Below, one piece after another: positions 23,401-31,895 of a stretch of DNA of 52,238 nt. A program made the translations under genes and the position numbers. The notes under the pieces were generated by a model. It searched no databases, was not told the DNA's origin, and saw nothing but the letters and a program-made list of their open reading frames with translations. The stretch is from a virus: IMG/VR virus record IMGVR_UViG_3300028025_003938, positions 1-52,238 of that record; one strand, given 5' to 3'. Numbering within the stretch: the stretch's first letter is position 1; each line of letters starts with the position of its first letter.

Positions 23401-24946
23401 GATTGGTACGACGAGCAGTAGTTCAAATAATCGTGGTGGCGGTGGCGGTTCATCTAAAGCCGATAAACAAAACGACTTTGCTTGGGTTGACAATTGGGTT
23501 ACTGATATCGCAGACTATGCAAACAATTTGATATCAACCGACTTCCGTGACACTCTCTTATCGGGTTCAGCGAAAGATATTGGCAAAGCATTAGAAGCAA
23601 CACTTGATGAGGCTGTACGTCTAGGTCTTGACAAGTTGCCTCAATTCGCCGGATTCGTAGACAAAATTAAAGAGCAATTCAATCGTCTTGGTGATATCGC
23701 TAATCTAAGAGATTCGCTGACTACTCAACTTGACGACGCTACGAAGTCTTTAGACAAACTGAAGTCGGCGTTAGACGATACTGCCCAAGCCGCAGGCAAG
23801 TTCGATTCTACGATTACCGGAAGTAAAGCGCCGTCAAACACACTTCTAGATCAGGCGTTAGCAGCACAGTCAAAATACGACGAACTGTTTTCAAAGAGTG
23901 AATCGCTTAAGCAGCAACAAAGCGATCTTGCGAAGAGCGTTTCTTCGTCGGTTCTTCAACCGATTACCGCACGCAACCCTCTTGGTAATACACGCAAACT
24001 ATTACAGCAAGCGACAACGTTCCGTGACAATCTTTCAGCGTTACGAGATAAAGGTTTTGGTCCGGACATTATTGGGCAAGTCGCTCAAGCAGGAATCCTT
24101 GAAGGCAACAAGATCGCCAAAAGTCTTCTTAACTTGTCGTCCGGTGATATCGCCGAACTAACACAAATGCGAGCAGACATTTCTGCTATTGGCACGCAAG
24201 CAGGCGAGATCGCTGGCAGCGTCGTCTTCGGTGCTGATATTGCTAACGCAAATAGTGAACTTGATACACAACGTTCACTTGTACGTTCTCTATTCACCGA
24301 CGCTGTCGCTCAAGCACAAACACAATTTGATCAGCAGAAAACTCTCGTTGACGGCCTTGAAGCAAGTCTCGCCACAACGAACACTCAGATGGCTGATCTT
24401 GTGTACGCAATTCAAGTTGATCTATACAACACGATGTTCGGATTCTTGGCTGGATTCAACGGCGGTATCGACAAACTCAAAGGCGCACCGACTAACGCAA
24501 ACACGCCGACAGTATCTATGCCAACAGCACCAGCAGTGTCTGCACCGGCAATGCCCGATCTACCTATTGGTATCGACTTCGGTGCTATCGGTAGAGAGAT
24601 GAACAAGAAGATCGCAACGTTCAAGCCGGGTCAGAAGACAGACTTCAACGACGGTCCGTTGCCGAACGGCGGTGCAATCGTAAACGGCTACTACTTGCCA
24701 CCGGGTCTTGACTTCAGTGGATTCCATGCTGACGGTGGTGTGACTACTCGTGCGTCACTCGGTGTCATTGGAGAGAACGGGCCTGAAGCGATCATTCCTC
24801 TGTCACGTATGGGCGACTTCGGTGGTGGCGACACGTACATCACTGTGAATGTTTCAGGCACTGTTACGAGTGAACGTGATCTCGTTGAGCAGATTCGTCA
24901 AGGTCTTATTCGTTCACAAAAGAGTGGCAAAGCGTTGATCATATGA
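20447..24946 (+). CDS. Tape measure protein
   Basis: 1499 residues, the longest single frame in the window. The N-terminal coiled coil is followed by the core tape measure pattern KTANDFEFSMQSIVAMVGLS, YGGSAVQAADALYFVASAG and a helix set with SRNGTDASEAATQIRGILSS. Hydrophobic segments lie near residues 465-490 and 505-530 (IIVVLAGLVAAGGPLLIMLG; IIAGVAIAVVAIAAAWYAF). A Gly/Ser linker (RGGGGGSS) and more coiled coil follow. The C-terminus GVIGENGPEAIIPLSRMG is the usual tape measure ending. It sets tail length and may form a channel at infection. Confidence 0.95.
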   Translation: MAQATVGTVNVVLGLDSKPLVAGVKAAQKTVETLGEQFDKIGQDASAGAAKAEKAVQKVAQETKSSLSKVEAAYQQASYGVDEFSLAYHEMARKVANDTKKINSATDSAARVGNKFTDMGSKMTSVGTKMSMALTAPMLLAGGQAIKTANDFEFSMQSIVAMVGLSEDKVADMGIAAREMAKQYGGSAVQAADALYFVASAGIDGATAMQVLEQSLKASAIGMGDTAIIADTVSSALNAYGIENLSAAQATDLMVAAVREGKMEADALAGALPRVLPIASAMGVSFEEVGASFAAMSRNGTDASEAATQIRGILSSLLNPAKQAEEQLNALGLSGAGLRKEIREKGLLSALSTLTTAFGDNEEAQGIVFGNVRALTGVMSLFGAATESTTKIFANLTDNTGDADKAFQAMSSTGAFKMKQVMAEMKDAFISLGQVLVPIVVPALKMLATAFEKIMTAINALPNFMKTIIVVLAGLVAAGGPLLIMLGSLAKAWAALKAAMATQAFTSAIAQFAAAGPIIAGVAIAVVAIAAAWYAFSQDAKEAKERQERLTEAFKSAGEPTAVLHDQVKGLVEEYVKLQNALPATANAADTVATAFATAESVTLGINDEISTLGLTMEQIGAAVSTGTNAFDDLGDVLLGLSYDQLVQTGDAAISVQDALLTAANAGTPFASAMLEAVKAGEMTGVQVKDLLFDLHDLSNAFDDNREAIDDENKKLLQSADTALYFSSILGTEMYNAILGSGAAMADAAGRTDIYTFTLQELQNKAVSVTAAQNAFLGGLAGVFPQVVTTAGVKVKELAAIYGELAKESDKGTVSQDAFLLKIGLLDEMLANELVVSTQDAIDKNIKLAETLGDSEGTTLDLSSAYRNQAKEITTLLLKTAQYGGSNKDAMQSVALMVLRLGDAARAAGYTDEEVRGLIDSMGILDGIEAEFGVNFAINTADLDKQIANIESAIGNMLWAAGAATGDTTMKLSKTLADLKGIRSAIGTTSSSSNNRGGGGGSSKADKQNDFAWVDNWVTDIADYANNLISTDFRDTLLSGSAKDIGKALEATLDEAVRLGLDKLPQFAGFVDKIKEQFNRLGDIANLRDSLTTQLDDATKSLDKLKSALDDTAQAAGKFDSTITGSKAPSNTLLDQALAAQSKYDELFSKSESLKQQQSDLAKSVSSSVLQPITARNPLGNTRKLLQQATTFRDNLSALRDKGFGPDIIGQVAQAGILEGNKIAKSLLNLSSGDIAELTQMRADISAIGTQAGEIAGSVVFGADIANANSELDTQRSLVRSLFTDAVAQAQTQFDQQKTLVDGLEASLATTNTQMADLVYAIQVDLYNTMFGFLAGFNGGIDKLKGAPTNANTPTVSMPTAPAVSAPAMPDLPIGIDFGAIGREMNKKIATFKPGQKTDFNDGPLPNGGAIVNGYYLPPGLDFSGFHADGGVTTRASLGVIGENGPEAIIPLSRMGDFGGGDTYITVNVSGTVTSERDLVEQIRQGLIRSQKSGKALII

Positions 24947-26913
24947 GCGGGATTCTTGAAGCAACACCATACGTGAAGATATCGAACAACAACGGGTTCT
25001 CGTTCGGTGACTTCATGGTGCTTGATACAGGCATCATCGGTGAAGCAGTTGTCGGTTCAGAAGATTCAATCAGTCAGACGTTCTCTAATCCTCAAGCAAT
25101 TGATATTCGTCGTGGTCGTGAGCGTGCTCTTGATGTTTACAACACGGGCAGTGCGTCTGTAACAGTTCAAGATTCTTCTGTTTGGAATCCGCTTGCTGTC
25201 ACGTCGTTGTGGGCAGGCAAGATCGTACCGGGTATTCAGATGAAAGTATGGGCAGAGTTTCCATCAACGATACTGTCTTGTACAGGTAGTGGTGGAATAT
25301 CAACGCCGTACACCGCTACACGCTTTGTGCCTATAGAGGTTGCAGGTAATCTTGATATTCGTCTTGCTTTCGTTGTCACTGATGGTCTTGATGGGCAACA
25401 AAGAAGTCTTGCTCGTGTTGCTGACACAGTGTCGACTTTCGGGTGGACTGCTTGGATAAATTATGGAACACTCAATCTTGACTTATCTATTGACGGCAGT
25501 GTTGTGTATACGTTCACGAGTACACAGTTGCCACAAGTCGAAGTTGGTACTTCTGTTGCGTTGCGCTTTTGTCTTGACGGGCAGACAGGTCGTGTGTCTT
25601 TCTATTATTGGCTCACTGCACCTGTTGTTGCTTTTGATGATGTTACAAGCGACGTGAGTTGGATTCTTCTAAGCACTGATGAGGATTCAGCGTTCTTCAC
25701 AGCGTTCGCCGCTAACACTTATAGGTTGTATCAGTCAATCAGCGATCTCAAGATTGCGTCAGCGTTGACGTACGGGAACTTCAAGTTCAATCTGCTTGCG
25801 TTCTGCTTGCGTACAACTACAGGTGCAGGTGTTGCGACTACGTTGTCTTCGTTCGATATGTGCGATGGACTTAAGTCACCGGGTATGAGTTCATTCTTTG
25901 ACAAGCAAAGTCTCTTGTGGACAGTTAGCGGTTCAACAGTTGCATCAGTGAACTATGTGTATCCGTTGTTCGCAGGGTACATATCTTCATTCAACTATGA
26001 CTGGACTAAAGGTGTCGTCGGTCAGAACACTGTCACGTTCAATGCTGAAGATGCGTTCAGACCGTTGAACATGGTTGAGATTGAAACAGTTACAGGCACA
26101 GCGACGAACGATCTTCCGGGTGCCCGAATCAATCAAATACTTAACACGATCACCTATCCAACTTCGGGTCTCTCTATCAGCACAGGTTCAACACCACTTC
26201 AAGACGACGCAAACGAAGTACGTACAGTATTGCCGTTGTTGCAGGCCGTTGCTGAAGCAGACTTAGGTTCTTTCTACGCTGACGCTACAGGCTTTGTTCG
26301 CTTTGACAGTAGAGACGTGAACGCTCGCAGACACCAATCAACACCGATTGCCTTTGACGATGTTGTGGGTAACGGTTACGCATACCAAGCGTTTAGCGTT
26401 TCGTATGACGACGATCTCATATCTAACGAGGTCAGTATTGACAACGGTGGCGACGTACAACAAGCGTCTGATCAGACAAGCATCACAAAGTATTTCCGTC
26501 GTTCTATGAGCAAGACAGGTTTACTGATGGAGAACGATGCTGACGCTCTGAGCATGGCACAAACAATTCTTGCATCACGAAAAGACCCAACTGTTAGAGT
26601 CACGAATATCGGTCTTGATATAACAAAACGGCAAGCCACTGATACGGTAAAATACTTTAGGCAAGTTCCGTCTGTGTTGAGCACAGAGTTTGGTCGCCCA
26701 CTCGCCTTGCAAAAGAATTGGTATCAGACAGACCCTGCCGGAATCGGCTTTGATGTTACGACTTTCAGTTCATCTCTTGTCGTTGAAGGTATTTCTCATA
26801 CGATTCGACCTGATCGTTGGATCATTGAGTTATCTACTAGCGAACCGATTGTTACGCAGTTCATTCTTGACGACAGCGAATACGGCGCATTTGGTGATGC
26901 GCTTTCTTACTAA
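24943..26913 (+). CDS. Minor tail protein with LamG-like insert
   Basis: 656 residues, overlapping the tape measure stop by ATGA. The N-terminal segment (FGDFMVLDTGIIGEAVVGSE, then NPQAIDIRRGRERALDVYNT) and the later AGYISSFNYDWTKGVVGQNT belong to the distal-tail/minor tail type common after tape measures in actinophages. Between residues about 105 and 275 is a beta-sandwich, concanavalin-like segment (WTAWINYGTLNLDLSIDGSV, LRFCLDGQTGRVSFYYWL) that may bind carbohydrate. Likely part of the tail tip and baseplate. Confidence 0.8.
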   Translation: MSGILEATPYVKISNNNGFSFGDFMVLDTGIIGEAVVGSEDSISQTFSNPQAIDIRRGRERALDVYNTGSASVTVQDSSVWNPLAVTSLWAGKIVPGIQMKVWAEFPSTILSCTGSGGISTPYTATRFVPIEVAGNLDIRLAFVVTDGLDGQQRSLARVADTVSTFGWTAWINYGTLNLDLSIDGSVVYTFTSTQLPQVEVGTSVALRFCLDGQTGRVSFYYWLTAPVVAFDDVTSDVSWILLSTDEDSAFFTAFAANTYRLYQSISDLKIASALTYGNFKFNLLAFCLRTTTGAGVATTLSSFDMCDGLKSPGMSSFFDKQSLLWTVSGSTVASVNYVYPLFAGYISSFNYDWTKGVVGQNTVTFNAEDAFRPLNMVEIETVTGTATNDLPGARINQILNTITYPTSGLSISTGSTPLQDDANEVRTVLPLLQAVAEADLGSFYADATGFVRFDSRDVNARRHQSTPIAFDDVVGNGYAYQAFSVSYDDDLISNEVSIDNGGDVQQASDQTSITKYFRRSMSKTGLLMENDADALSMAQTILASRKDPTVRVTNIGLDITKRQATDTVKYFRQVPSVLSTEFGRPLALQKNWYQTDPAGIGFDVTTFSSSLVVEGISHTIRPDRWIIELSTSEPIVTQFILDDSEYGAFGDALSY

Positions 26914-26922
26914 GGAGATCAT

Positions 26923-27384
26923 ATGGCTATTGCACCGAACACAACGTTCTTCACGGGTTACACGCTCACAGCGACACAACTCAACGCCTTCCCTCGTGGG
27001 ATAGTTGCGTTTACCTCGTCAACTACAACTGACTCAACTATCACAAGCGAAGAGGTACAGATCACGGGTGGTTCGTTCACTGCTGTTGCTAATCGTTACT
27101 ACAAGATCACGTATTACGAACCGTCTATGCTTCACAACTCAGGCAGTACCGTTACTGTTACGGGTCGAATAAGACTTACAAATATTAGTGGGGCGGTTCA
27201 GCAGACAACAAGTTCTTGGACTTATTCAACATCTGATGATATGTCTTGCGTTGCTGTCACAACTCTGTCTGCTGGTACGACGAACTTTGTTGCAACGTTG
27301 CAAAGTGCTAGCGGTACAGTTACCGCGACTCGTAGTGCTACGCAGTATGCGTTCCTGTTAGTAGAAGACTTGGGGCCAGCCTGA
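26923..27384 (+). CDS. Small tail-tip protein, paralogue 1 of 3
   Basis: 153 residues, beta-rich. It shares with the next two genes the order NAFPRG, a YYKITYYEP strand, a variable middle, and an ending TRSATQYAFLLVEDLG. The strong ribosome-binding site TAAGGAGATCAT precedes the ATG. Position after the minor tail protein and before the collar fibre suggests a tail-tip or receptor-contact subunit. Confidence 0.75.
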   Translation: MAIAPNTTFFTGYTLTATQLNAFPRGIVAFTSSTTTDSTITSEEVQITGGSFTAVANRYYKITYYEPSMLHNSGSTVTVTGRIRLTNISGAVQQTTSSWTYSTSDDMSCVAVTTLSAGTTNFVATLQSASGTVTATRSATQYAFLLVEDLGPA

Positions 27385-27845
27385 TGCCTAGTGTTGCTGG
27401 CAATACTCGGTTCAGTCCGGGTGATTCTTTCACGACGACGAAGGCTAATGCTTTCCCTCGCGGCTGTTTCTCGTACACGTTGAACGATGCGTCGATTAAC
27501 TTGACAACAAGTGCGGTACTCATGTCGTCAGTTACATGGACAGCAGAGTCGACACGTGTTTACAAGATCACGTACTACGAACCGCAGATTCTTTTACCGT
27601 CAAGCGGTAACGTTGACATGACGATACGTGTTACTAATGCGGCTGGTGCTCAAGTTGCTTTAACTCGTGCCGCAGGCGGTATCACGACGACTGATCTGTT
27701 CTGTTCAGTAATCTTGACGGGTCTTTCAGGCACAACTGTGTATGCAGGTTGCTTGCTGGCATCATCAATATCAGGTACACCATCAGCGACTCGTGGTGCT
27801 ACACAGAAGTCAGTGATGCTCGTTGAAGATATCGGCGGTACGTGA
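27384..27845 (+). CDS. Small tail-tip protein, paralogue 2 of 3
   Basis: 153 residues with NAFPRGCFSYTLND, TWTAESTRVYKITYYEPQ, RVTNAAGAQVALTRA and TRGATQKSVMLVEDIGG. Closer to paralogue 3 than to paralogue 1. Its start overlaps the stop of paralogue 1 by one base. Confidence 0.75.
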   Translation: MPSVAGNTRFSPGDSFTTTKANAFPRGCFSYTLNDASINLTTSAVLMSSVTWTAESTRVYKITYYEPQILLPSSGNVDMTIRVTNAAGAQVALTRAAGGITTTDLFCSVILTGLSGTTVYAGCLLASSISGTPSATRGATQKSVMLVEDIGGT

Positions 27846-28333
27846 TGGCAGGTCCCGTTACTACAGCAATCGCAGGCAATACTTCATTCTCTTCATTGAG
27901 TGTGTTTCGTTCTATTCATGCGAACGAGTTTCCTCGTGGCACTCTTGTCTATTCAACAAAGACAACTTCAACTGCGCTCGCTACGTCACCGGGGACTACA
28001 GAGTTCACCGTAACTTGGACAGCAGAGTCGAGCCGTGTGTATCTGCTGACGTACTTTGAGCCTGACGTGTTACACACGACGCAATCAGGACCTGTGAACA
28101 CTGACCAAACAATTCGAGTCACCAACGCATCTGGTGCTCAAGTTGCTTTGACGAGACACGCATCAATCGGTACTAGAAGTCGTATGCTTTGCATGGCGAT
28201 TCTTACGGGTCTCACTGGTTCTGTCACGTATGCGGGTTGCTTACTTACTGCAAGCACAACAGGTGCGCCTACTGCAAATCGTGATGCAACTACACCTGCG
28301 TATATGACAGTTGAAGATATTGGTGGTTTCTGA
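27845..28333 (+). CDS. Small tail-tip protein, paralogue 3 of 3
   Basis: 162 residues from ATG 27845 (a GTG at 27842 is also possible). Shares NEFPRGTLVYSTK, TWTAESSRVYLLTYFEPD, RVTNASGAQVALTR and AYMTVEDIGG with paralogue 2. The surface loops between the shared strands differ most, as expected for diversified receptor-contact proteins. Confidence 0.75.
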   Translation: MAGPVTTAIAGNTSFSSLSVFRSIHANEFPRGTLVYSTKTTSTALATSPGTTEFTVTWTAESSRVYLLTYFEPDVLHTTQSGPVNTDQTIRVTNASGAQVALTRHASIGTRSRMLCMAILTGLTGSVTYAGCLLTASTTGAPTANRDATTPAYMTVEDIGGF

Positions 28334-29145
28334 TGACAAGTTTTGGTGCGACAACACCTGTGAGTTCTCGTGCGTTGAATACTGCGTTCTTACAAGTTGA
28401 AGCGCAGATTGCGGCGGCTGGTGGCGGTGCGCCGCTGGGTGCGATCTTAATGTGGGCTGGTACGACTGCGAACATTCCTGCTGGATACGCATTGTGTAAC
28501 GGTGCGCCGTTGCCGACGTCAGGAACTTATGAACCTTTGTTTACGTTGATTCAATATCGCTACGGTGGAAGCGGTGCTACTTTTAATCTGCCCGACTTTA
28601 CGAGTCGTGTGCCTGAGGGAATCACAGGTGTGCCGACTGTTCCGGCAACCGATACAACTTCAGCGTCGTCGGCGGTTGATGCTCACGTTCATACGGTAAA
28701 TAGTTCTCTGACTGCTGGTAATGCAGCGTCGCACGTTCACTCAAACAGTTTTAGTGCTGGTTCTGTAAACAGTTCGTTCACTGCTGGTAACGCTAACAAC
28801 CACACTCACGGCGTAGTAGGAAATACTGGCAACGCCTCAGCAAACCATACTCACGTTTACTTCAAGCCGAACTCAGGTGCGAATAACAACACAGGTGGTG
28901 ATGGTGCGGCTCATACTCACGGATTCAACGTAACGTCGGCAGGCTCAAACTCGACTATTAGCGTGAACAGTTCGTTCACCGCAGGCAACACGAATACCTC
29001 GTTCACCTCAGGCGGAGTGAATACGGCTATCGGGGTGAACACTTCTCTCACTGCTGGCAACGCAAGCACGATCAACAGTTCGACACCAGCGCACACGCAT
29101 ACCGTCAACATCACTCAAGTGATCTTCATAATCAAGGTGGTCTAA
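28333..29145 (+). CDS. Tail collar fibre protein with HxH repeats
   Basis: 270 residues. Residues about 30-95 form a phage tail collar domain (GAILMWAGTTANIPAGYALC, NGAPLPTSGTYEPLF, RYGGSGATFNLPDFTSRVP). The rest is a repetitive Gly/Asn/Ser region with recurring VNSSFTAGN units and spaced HVH/HTH motifs (AHVHTVNSS, ASHVHSNS, NNHTHG, ANHTHVY, AAHTHG, PAHTHTVN). HxH motifs of this kind bind iron along trimeric fibres in T4-type tips. Likely receptor-binding fibre. Confidence 0.85.
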   Translation: MTSFGATTPVSSRALNTAFLQVEAQIAAAGGGAPLGAILMWAGTTANIPAGYALCNGAPLPTSGTYEPLFTLIQYRYGGSGATFNLPDFTSRVPEGITGVPTVPATDTTSASSAVDAHVHTVNSSLTAGNAASHVHSNSFSAGSVNSSFTAGNANNHTHGVVGNTGNASANHTHVYFKPNSGANNNTGGDGAAHTHGFNVTSAGSNSTISVNSSFTAGNTNTSFTSGGVNTAIGVNTSLTAGNASTINSSTPAHTHTVNITQVIFIIKVV

Positions 29146-29147
29146 CT

Positions 29148-29816
29148 ATGAGCATCGGCAACGCTTTCGGAACTCATGAGGGATACTTGAAAGTTATTGG
29201 CAACAACGACAACAAGGGTTTGTTTTGTTTCGCAAAACTAGACAACCCTAGAAACTTTTTAGACGACGATGCCGTTACCAAGCGTTGTGACTTTGATCAG
29301 CCCTTAGCGCTCAGAGCGTTTCATCGTTGGGAAAACGGCTCGTGCATTTGTGGCTCGTCTGATATGCCGTCATCATTAACCGGTGCACATTGGAAACTTG
29401 AAGAGTTAACTGCTTTATTCGTCGTTGTTGATGCGTCGCCGGCTGGATTAATTTCGTACATTGAGTTCGTAGATGGTGAAGACTTTTATTTAACACAACC
29501 TGCGAATGTGTTTACACGAACTCTTCAAGAGCAATTCCGCTTGCTTATAGAGTGGAAGTACGCACACGAACACCTCGGTAATAATGAAGAGGTGGCTATT
29601 ACGGCAACAGAAATATTAAACGTTTTAGATATTCCGCAGTCAATTCAAGAGTGGATTCTTTCTGATGTTCCTAATGAGCAGGTTAACAGATATCTTGAAG
29701 GACGTACTGACGCACTTCAAAGAACAGAAGACGTGATTCCTGATCTTACTGATGAGTTCAAGGAATGGTTACTTAGCAAGTTTAAGGTAGCAAAAAACTT
29801 TGGCGAACACCGATAG
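29148..29816 (+). CDS. Hypothetical protein (222 aa)
   Basis: Not recognised. It has FCFAKLDNPRNFLDDDAV, a short CICGSSD element and a mostly helical, acidic C-terminal half (SIQEWILSDVPNEQVNRYLE). It lies between the collar fibre and the 2OG oxygenase and ends 12 bases before the latter, so the two probably act in the same step. Confidence 0.7.
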   Translation: MSIGNAFGTHEGYLKVIGNNDNKGLFCFAKLDNPRNFLDDDAVTKRCDFDQPLALRAFHRWENGSCICGSSDMPSSLTGAHWKLEELTALFVVVDASPAGLISYIEFVDGEDFYLTQPANVFTRTLQEQFRLLIEWKYAHEHLGNNEEVAITATEILNVLDIPQSIQEWILSDVPNEQVNRYLEGRTDALQRTEDVIPDLTDEFKEWLLSKFKVAKNFGEHR

Positions 29817-29828
29817 TGAGGTTGAGTA

Positions 29829-30617
29829 ATGATAAGCGTTGAATATCCCGCTGGTAAGGCAGGCTTAATTCAAGTTGTTGATGGTTTGCTTGATAAAGAA
29901 TCGTGTCAAAACTTTTTGACACGTATGAATCAACTTTGGTCAAAGTCATTTGCTGGACAAACTTTAGGTGGTGTTGATCCTAAAACGAAGTTAAGCGAAG
30001 ACTTGCACTACAGCGAGAGTGTGCTTGAAAACACTTGGAATAATCTTGATAAAGAATTAGACCTGCATATTTGTGAAGCAATAACTTCGGCTATCGCAAT
30101 CTACAAACAGCAGTACCGTCATCTTGACAACTGGGTTGAGGTTTCGGATTGCGGCTTTCAAGTACAGAGATACCCGAAGTCTTTCGGGTATTACAGACCA
30201 CACGTAGATTCATTCCCGTCGCCGTTCTCGACTATCAGTGACAGAGTGCTTGCAATGGTTATCTATCTCAACGATGTTGATTACGGCGGCGAAACAAACT
30301 TTCCGCTACACGAAGTCGCAGTGACCCCGAAAGCAGGGCGTATCGTATTCTTCCCTGCGACGTGGACACACCCTCACGAATCACGAGTACCGATATCCGG
30401 TGACAAGTGGATTATTTCTTCTTTTATCAATAACTTACAGCCGATCAACATTGAGTCACGTCAACCGATAGAGAGTACGCTTTATGAGCACGATGATCAT
30501 ACGCATCATGAGCACGAGTCGCCACCGCTTATTCTTGGTGGACTTCAAGACTTAACCGACGAACACGATCACATTCACGACGAGCCGAAACGAAAGTCTC
30601 GTGCTAAGAAGAACTAG
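29829..30617 (+). CDS. Prolyl-4-hydroxylase-like 2-oxoglutarate/Fe(II) oxygenase
   Basis: 262 residues. The double-stranded beta-helix core is clear: YRPHVDSFPSP gives the HxD iron ligands, RVLAMVIYLNDVDYGGETNF follows, then AGRIVFFPATWTHPHESRVP with the distal His, and GDKWIISSF with the Lys that would bind the 2-oxoglutarate carboxylate. This matches the prolyl-4-hydroxylase branch, which hydroxylates protein side chains. The C-terminal 60 residues are His/Asp/Glu rich (EHDDHTHHEHES). Substrate unknown; the neighbouring tail proteins are the natural guess. Confidence 0.88.
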   Translation: MISVEYPAGKAGLIQVVDGLLDKESCQNFLTRMNQLWSKSFAGQTLGGVDPKTKLSEDLHYSESVLENTWNNLDKELDLHICEAITSAIAIYKQQYRHLDNWVEVSDCGFQVQRYPKSFGYYRPHVDSFPSPFSTISDRVLAMVIYLNDVDYGGETNFPLHEVAVTPKAGRIVFFPATWTHPHESRVPISGDKWIISSFINNLQPINIESRQPIESTLYEHDDHTHHEHESPPLILGGLQDLTDEHDHIHDEPKRKSRAKKN

Positions 30618-30624
30618 AATTGTC

Positions 30625-30735
30625 ATGGTCTGCTGGTGGCTGGCTGTAATTGTCTGTCTCGTATCGCTCGCCCGGTGTGACAGTTCCAACGAGACTACGG
30701 TTCAGTCCGATAAGGTGGTTCACTATGACCACTAA
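30625..30735 (+). CDS. Very small membrane peptide before the holin (36 aa)
   Basis: ATG 30625 opens a frame reading MVCWWLAVIVCLVSLARCDS, one hydrophobic segment and then a polar tail, ending 11 bases inside the holin gene. The overlap and the hydrophobic character suggest a lysis accessory or coupling peptide, but its size and the lack of a strong ribosome-binding site keep this tentative. Confidence 0.4.
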   Translation: MVCWWLAVIVCLVSLARCDSSNETTVQSDKVVHYDH

Positions 30736-31138
30736 GACCCCGTTAGTGCGTAAGACGCAAGACGTTTTTGAGCGTGCCGTTTCTACGTATGTACAAGTCT
30801 TCGCCGGATTACTCGTCGCAGCGAATGTTGGCGTAAACGAGATCTCCGACTTGTCTATTGTTAAGACTTGTGCGATATCGGCTTTGCCTGCGTTCTTATC
30901 GGTTTTGAAGAGTCTCGCCGCTATTAATCTTCCGGTCGGCGATAGTTCGGCATCGTTCTTACGAGTTGGCTATCACACTCTCAAGCGCATACAAGTACCT
31001 TACGAGGTTATCAAATATATTGATCGCCCTGAAAAAGTCGCTGCGCCAAAGCGTGTTATTAAGAAACTGTCAACGGCACCAGTTAAACCCGAAAAGAAAC
31101 CAGCAGTAAAAAAACCTGCTATCAAGAAAGCAAAGTGA
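30725..31138 (+). CDS. Holin (r1t-type)
   Basis: 137 residues from ATG 30725 with AAGGTGG upstream; a longer frame from 30650 lacks a site. After a short basic N-terminus come two hydrophobic segments, FERAVSTYVQVFAGLLVAAN and VKTCAISALPAFLSVLKSLA, as in r1t-type holins of actinophages. The C-terminus is long, Lys/Pro/Ala rich (PEKKPAVKKPAIKKAK). It sits directly before the endolysin, which supports the role of permeabilising the membrane for lysis. Confidence 0.85.
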   Translation: MTTKTPLVRKTQDVFERAVSTYVQVFAGLLVAANVGVNEISDLSIVKTCAISALPAFLSVLKSLAAINLPVGDSSASFLRVGYHTLKRIQVPYEVIKYIDRPEKVAAPKRVIKKLSTAPVKPEKKPAVKKPAIKKAK

Positions 31139-31139
31139 C

Positions 31140-31892
31140 ATGGCACGCAAATACACCGGCTGGGATAAAGACGCTACCGGAAAGCGGTTAGGTACGGAAA
31201 AACTCGTACAACTTTTGTGCGCTCACTTTAACGGTGCGATCTGTAATAACGGTACTTGGAACGTTCGTCCGTCACGAGGTTCCGGTAAGCCGAGCGTTCA
31301 CGGAACTGGCCGAGCCGCTGATATTTCTTGGCGACGTCAAGCCAGCGGTAAGGGATACGGGAATTACAAAGCCGCTTTAGAAGTGCTTGACTTTCTGGTC
31401 GCTTACGCCGATGTTCTTTTCATTGAAGAATTACACGACTACTTCTTAGCACCTCATGGTCGTGGCTGGAAGTGTGATCGTGCTGCGTGGAAGATCTACG
31501 ACAAGCCGACGATCGGCACGCCCGGTGGGGATTGGTGGCATTTAGAAATTGCCAACGATCACGCCGACGATCCGGCGTACTACGAGCAAGTCTTTGCTGG
31601 AATCAAAGCCGGAACGATTACGCCGTCGTCAAGCGTACCAGCAACGAGCGCACCAGCACCAAAAGTAATTGTCTCACCGCAAATGTCTTTCGCTTATCCC
31701 GGCAAAGCCGTGAAGATCGGTAGTAAGGGCGACGCAGTAAAACTCGTTCAAGCAATGGTTGGCGTAACCGCTGACGGAAACTTTGGTCCGCAAACAGCAA
31801 ACGCTGTTAAGGCTTGGCAGGCATCAAAGAACGTTGCGCCTGCTGACGGAATTGTTGGCAAGCAAACTTGGGCAGTGATGTTTGGTGCATGA
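31140..31892 (+). CDS. Endolysin: VanY-like peptidase with peptidoglycan-binding domain
   Basis: 250 residues. The N-terminal catalytic part has SVHGTGRAADISW and GGDWWHLEIAND, the His/Asp and His zinc ligands of M15/VanY-type peptidases that cut peptidoglycan cross-links or stem peptides. A Pro/Ser/Ala linker follows. The C-terminal 65 residues (VKIGSKGDAVKLVQAMVGV, DGNFGPQTANAVKAWQASK, DGIVGKQTWAVMFG) are a PG_binding_1 domain that targets the wall. No signal peptide, so export depends on the holin. Confidence 0.9.
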   Translation: MARKYTGWDKDATGKRLGTEKLVQLLCAHFNGAICNNGTWNVRPSRGSGKPSVHGTGRAADISWRRQASGKGYGNYKAALEVLDFLVAYADVLFIEELHDYFLAPHGRGWKCDRAAWKIYDKPTIGTPGGDWWHLEIANDHADDPAYYEQVFAGIKAGTITPSSSVPATSAPAPKVIVSPQMSFAYPGKAVKIGSKGDAVKLVQAMVGVTADGNFGPQTANAVKAWQASKNVAPADGIVGKQTWAVMFGA

Positions 31893-31895
31893 GTT

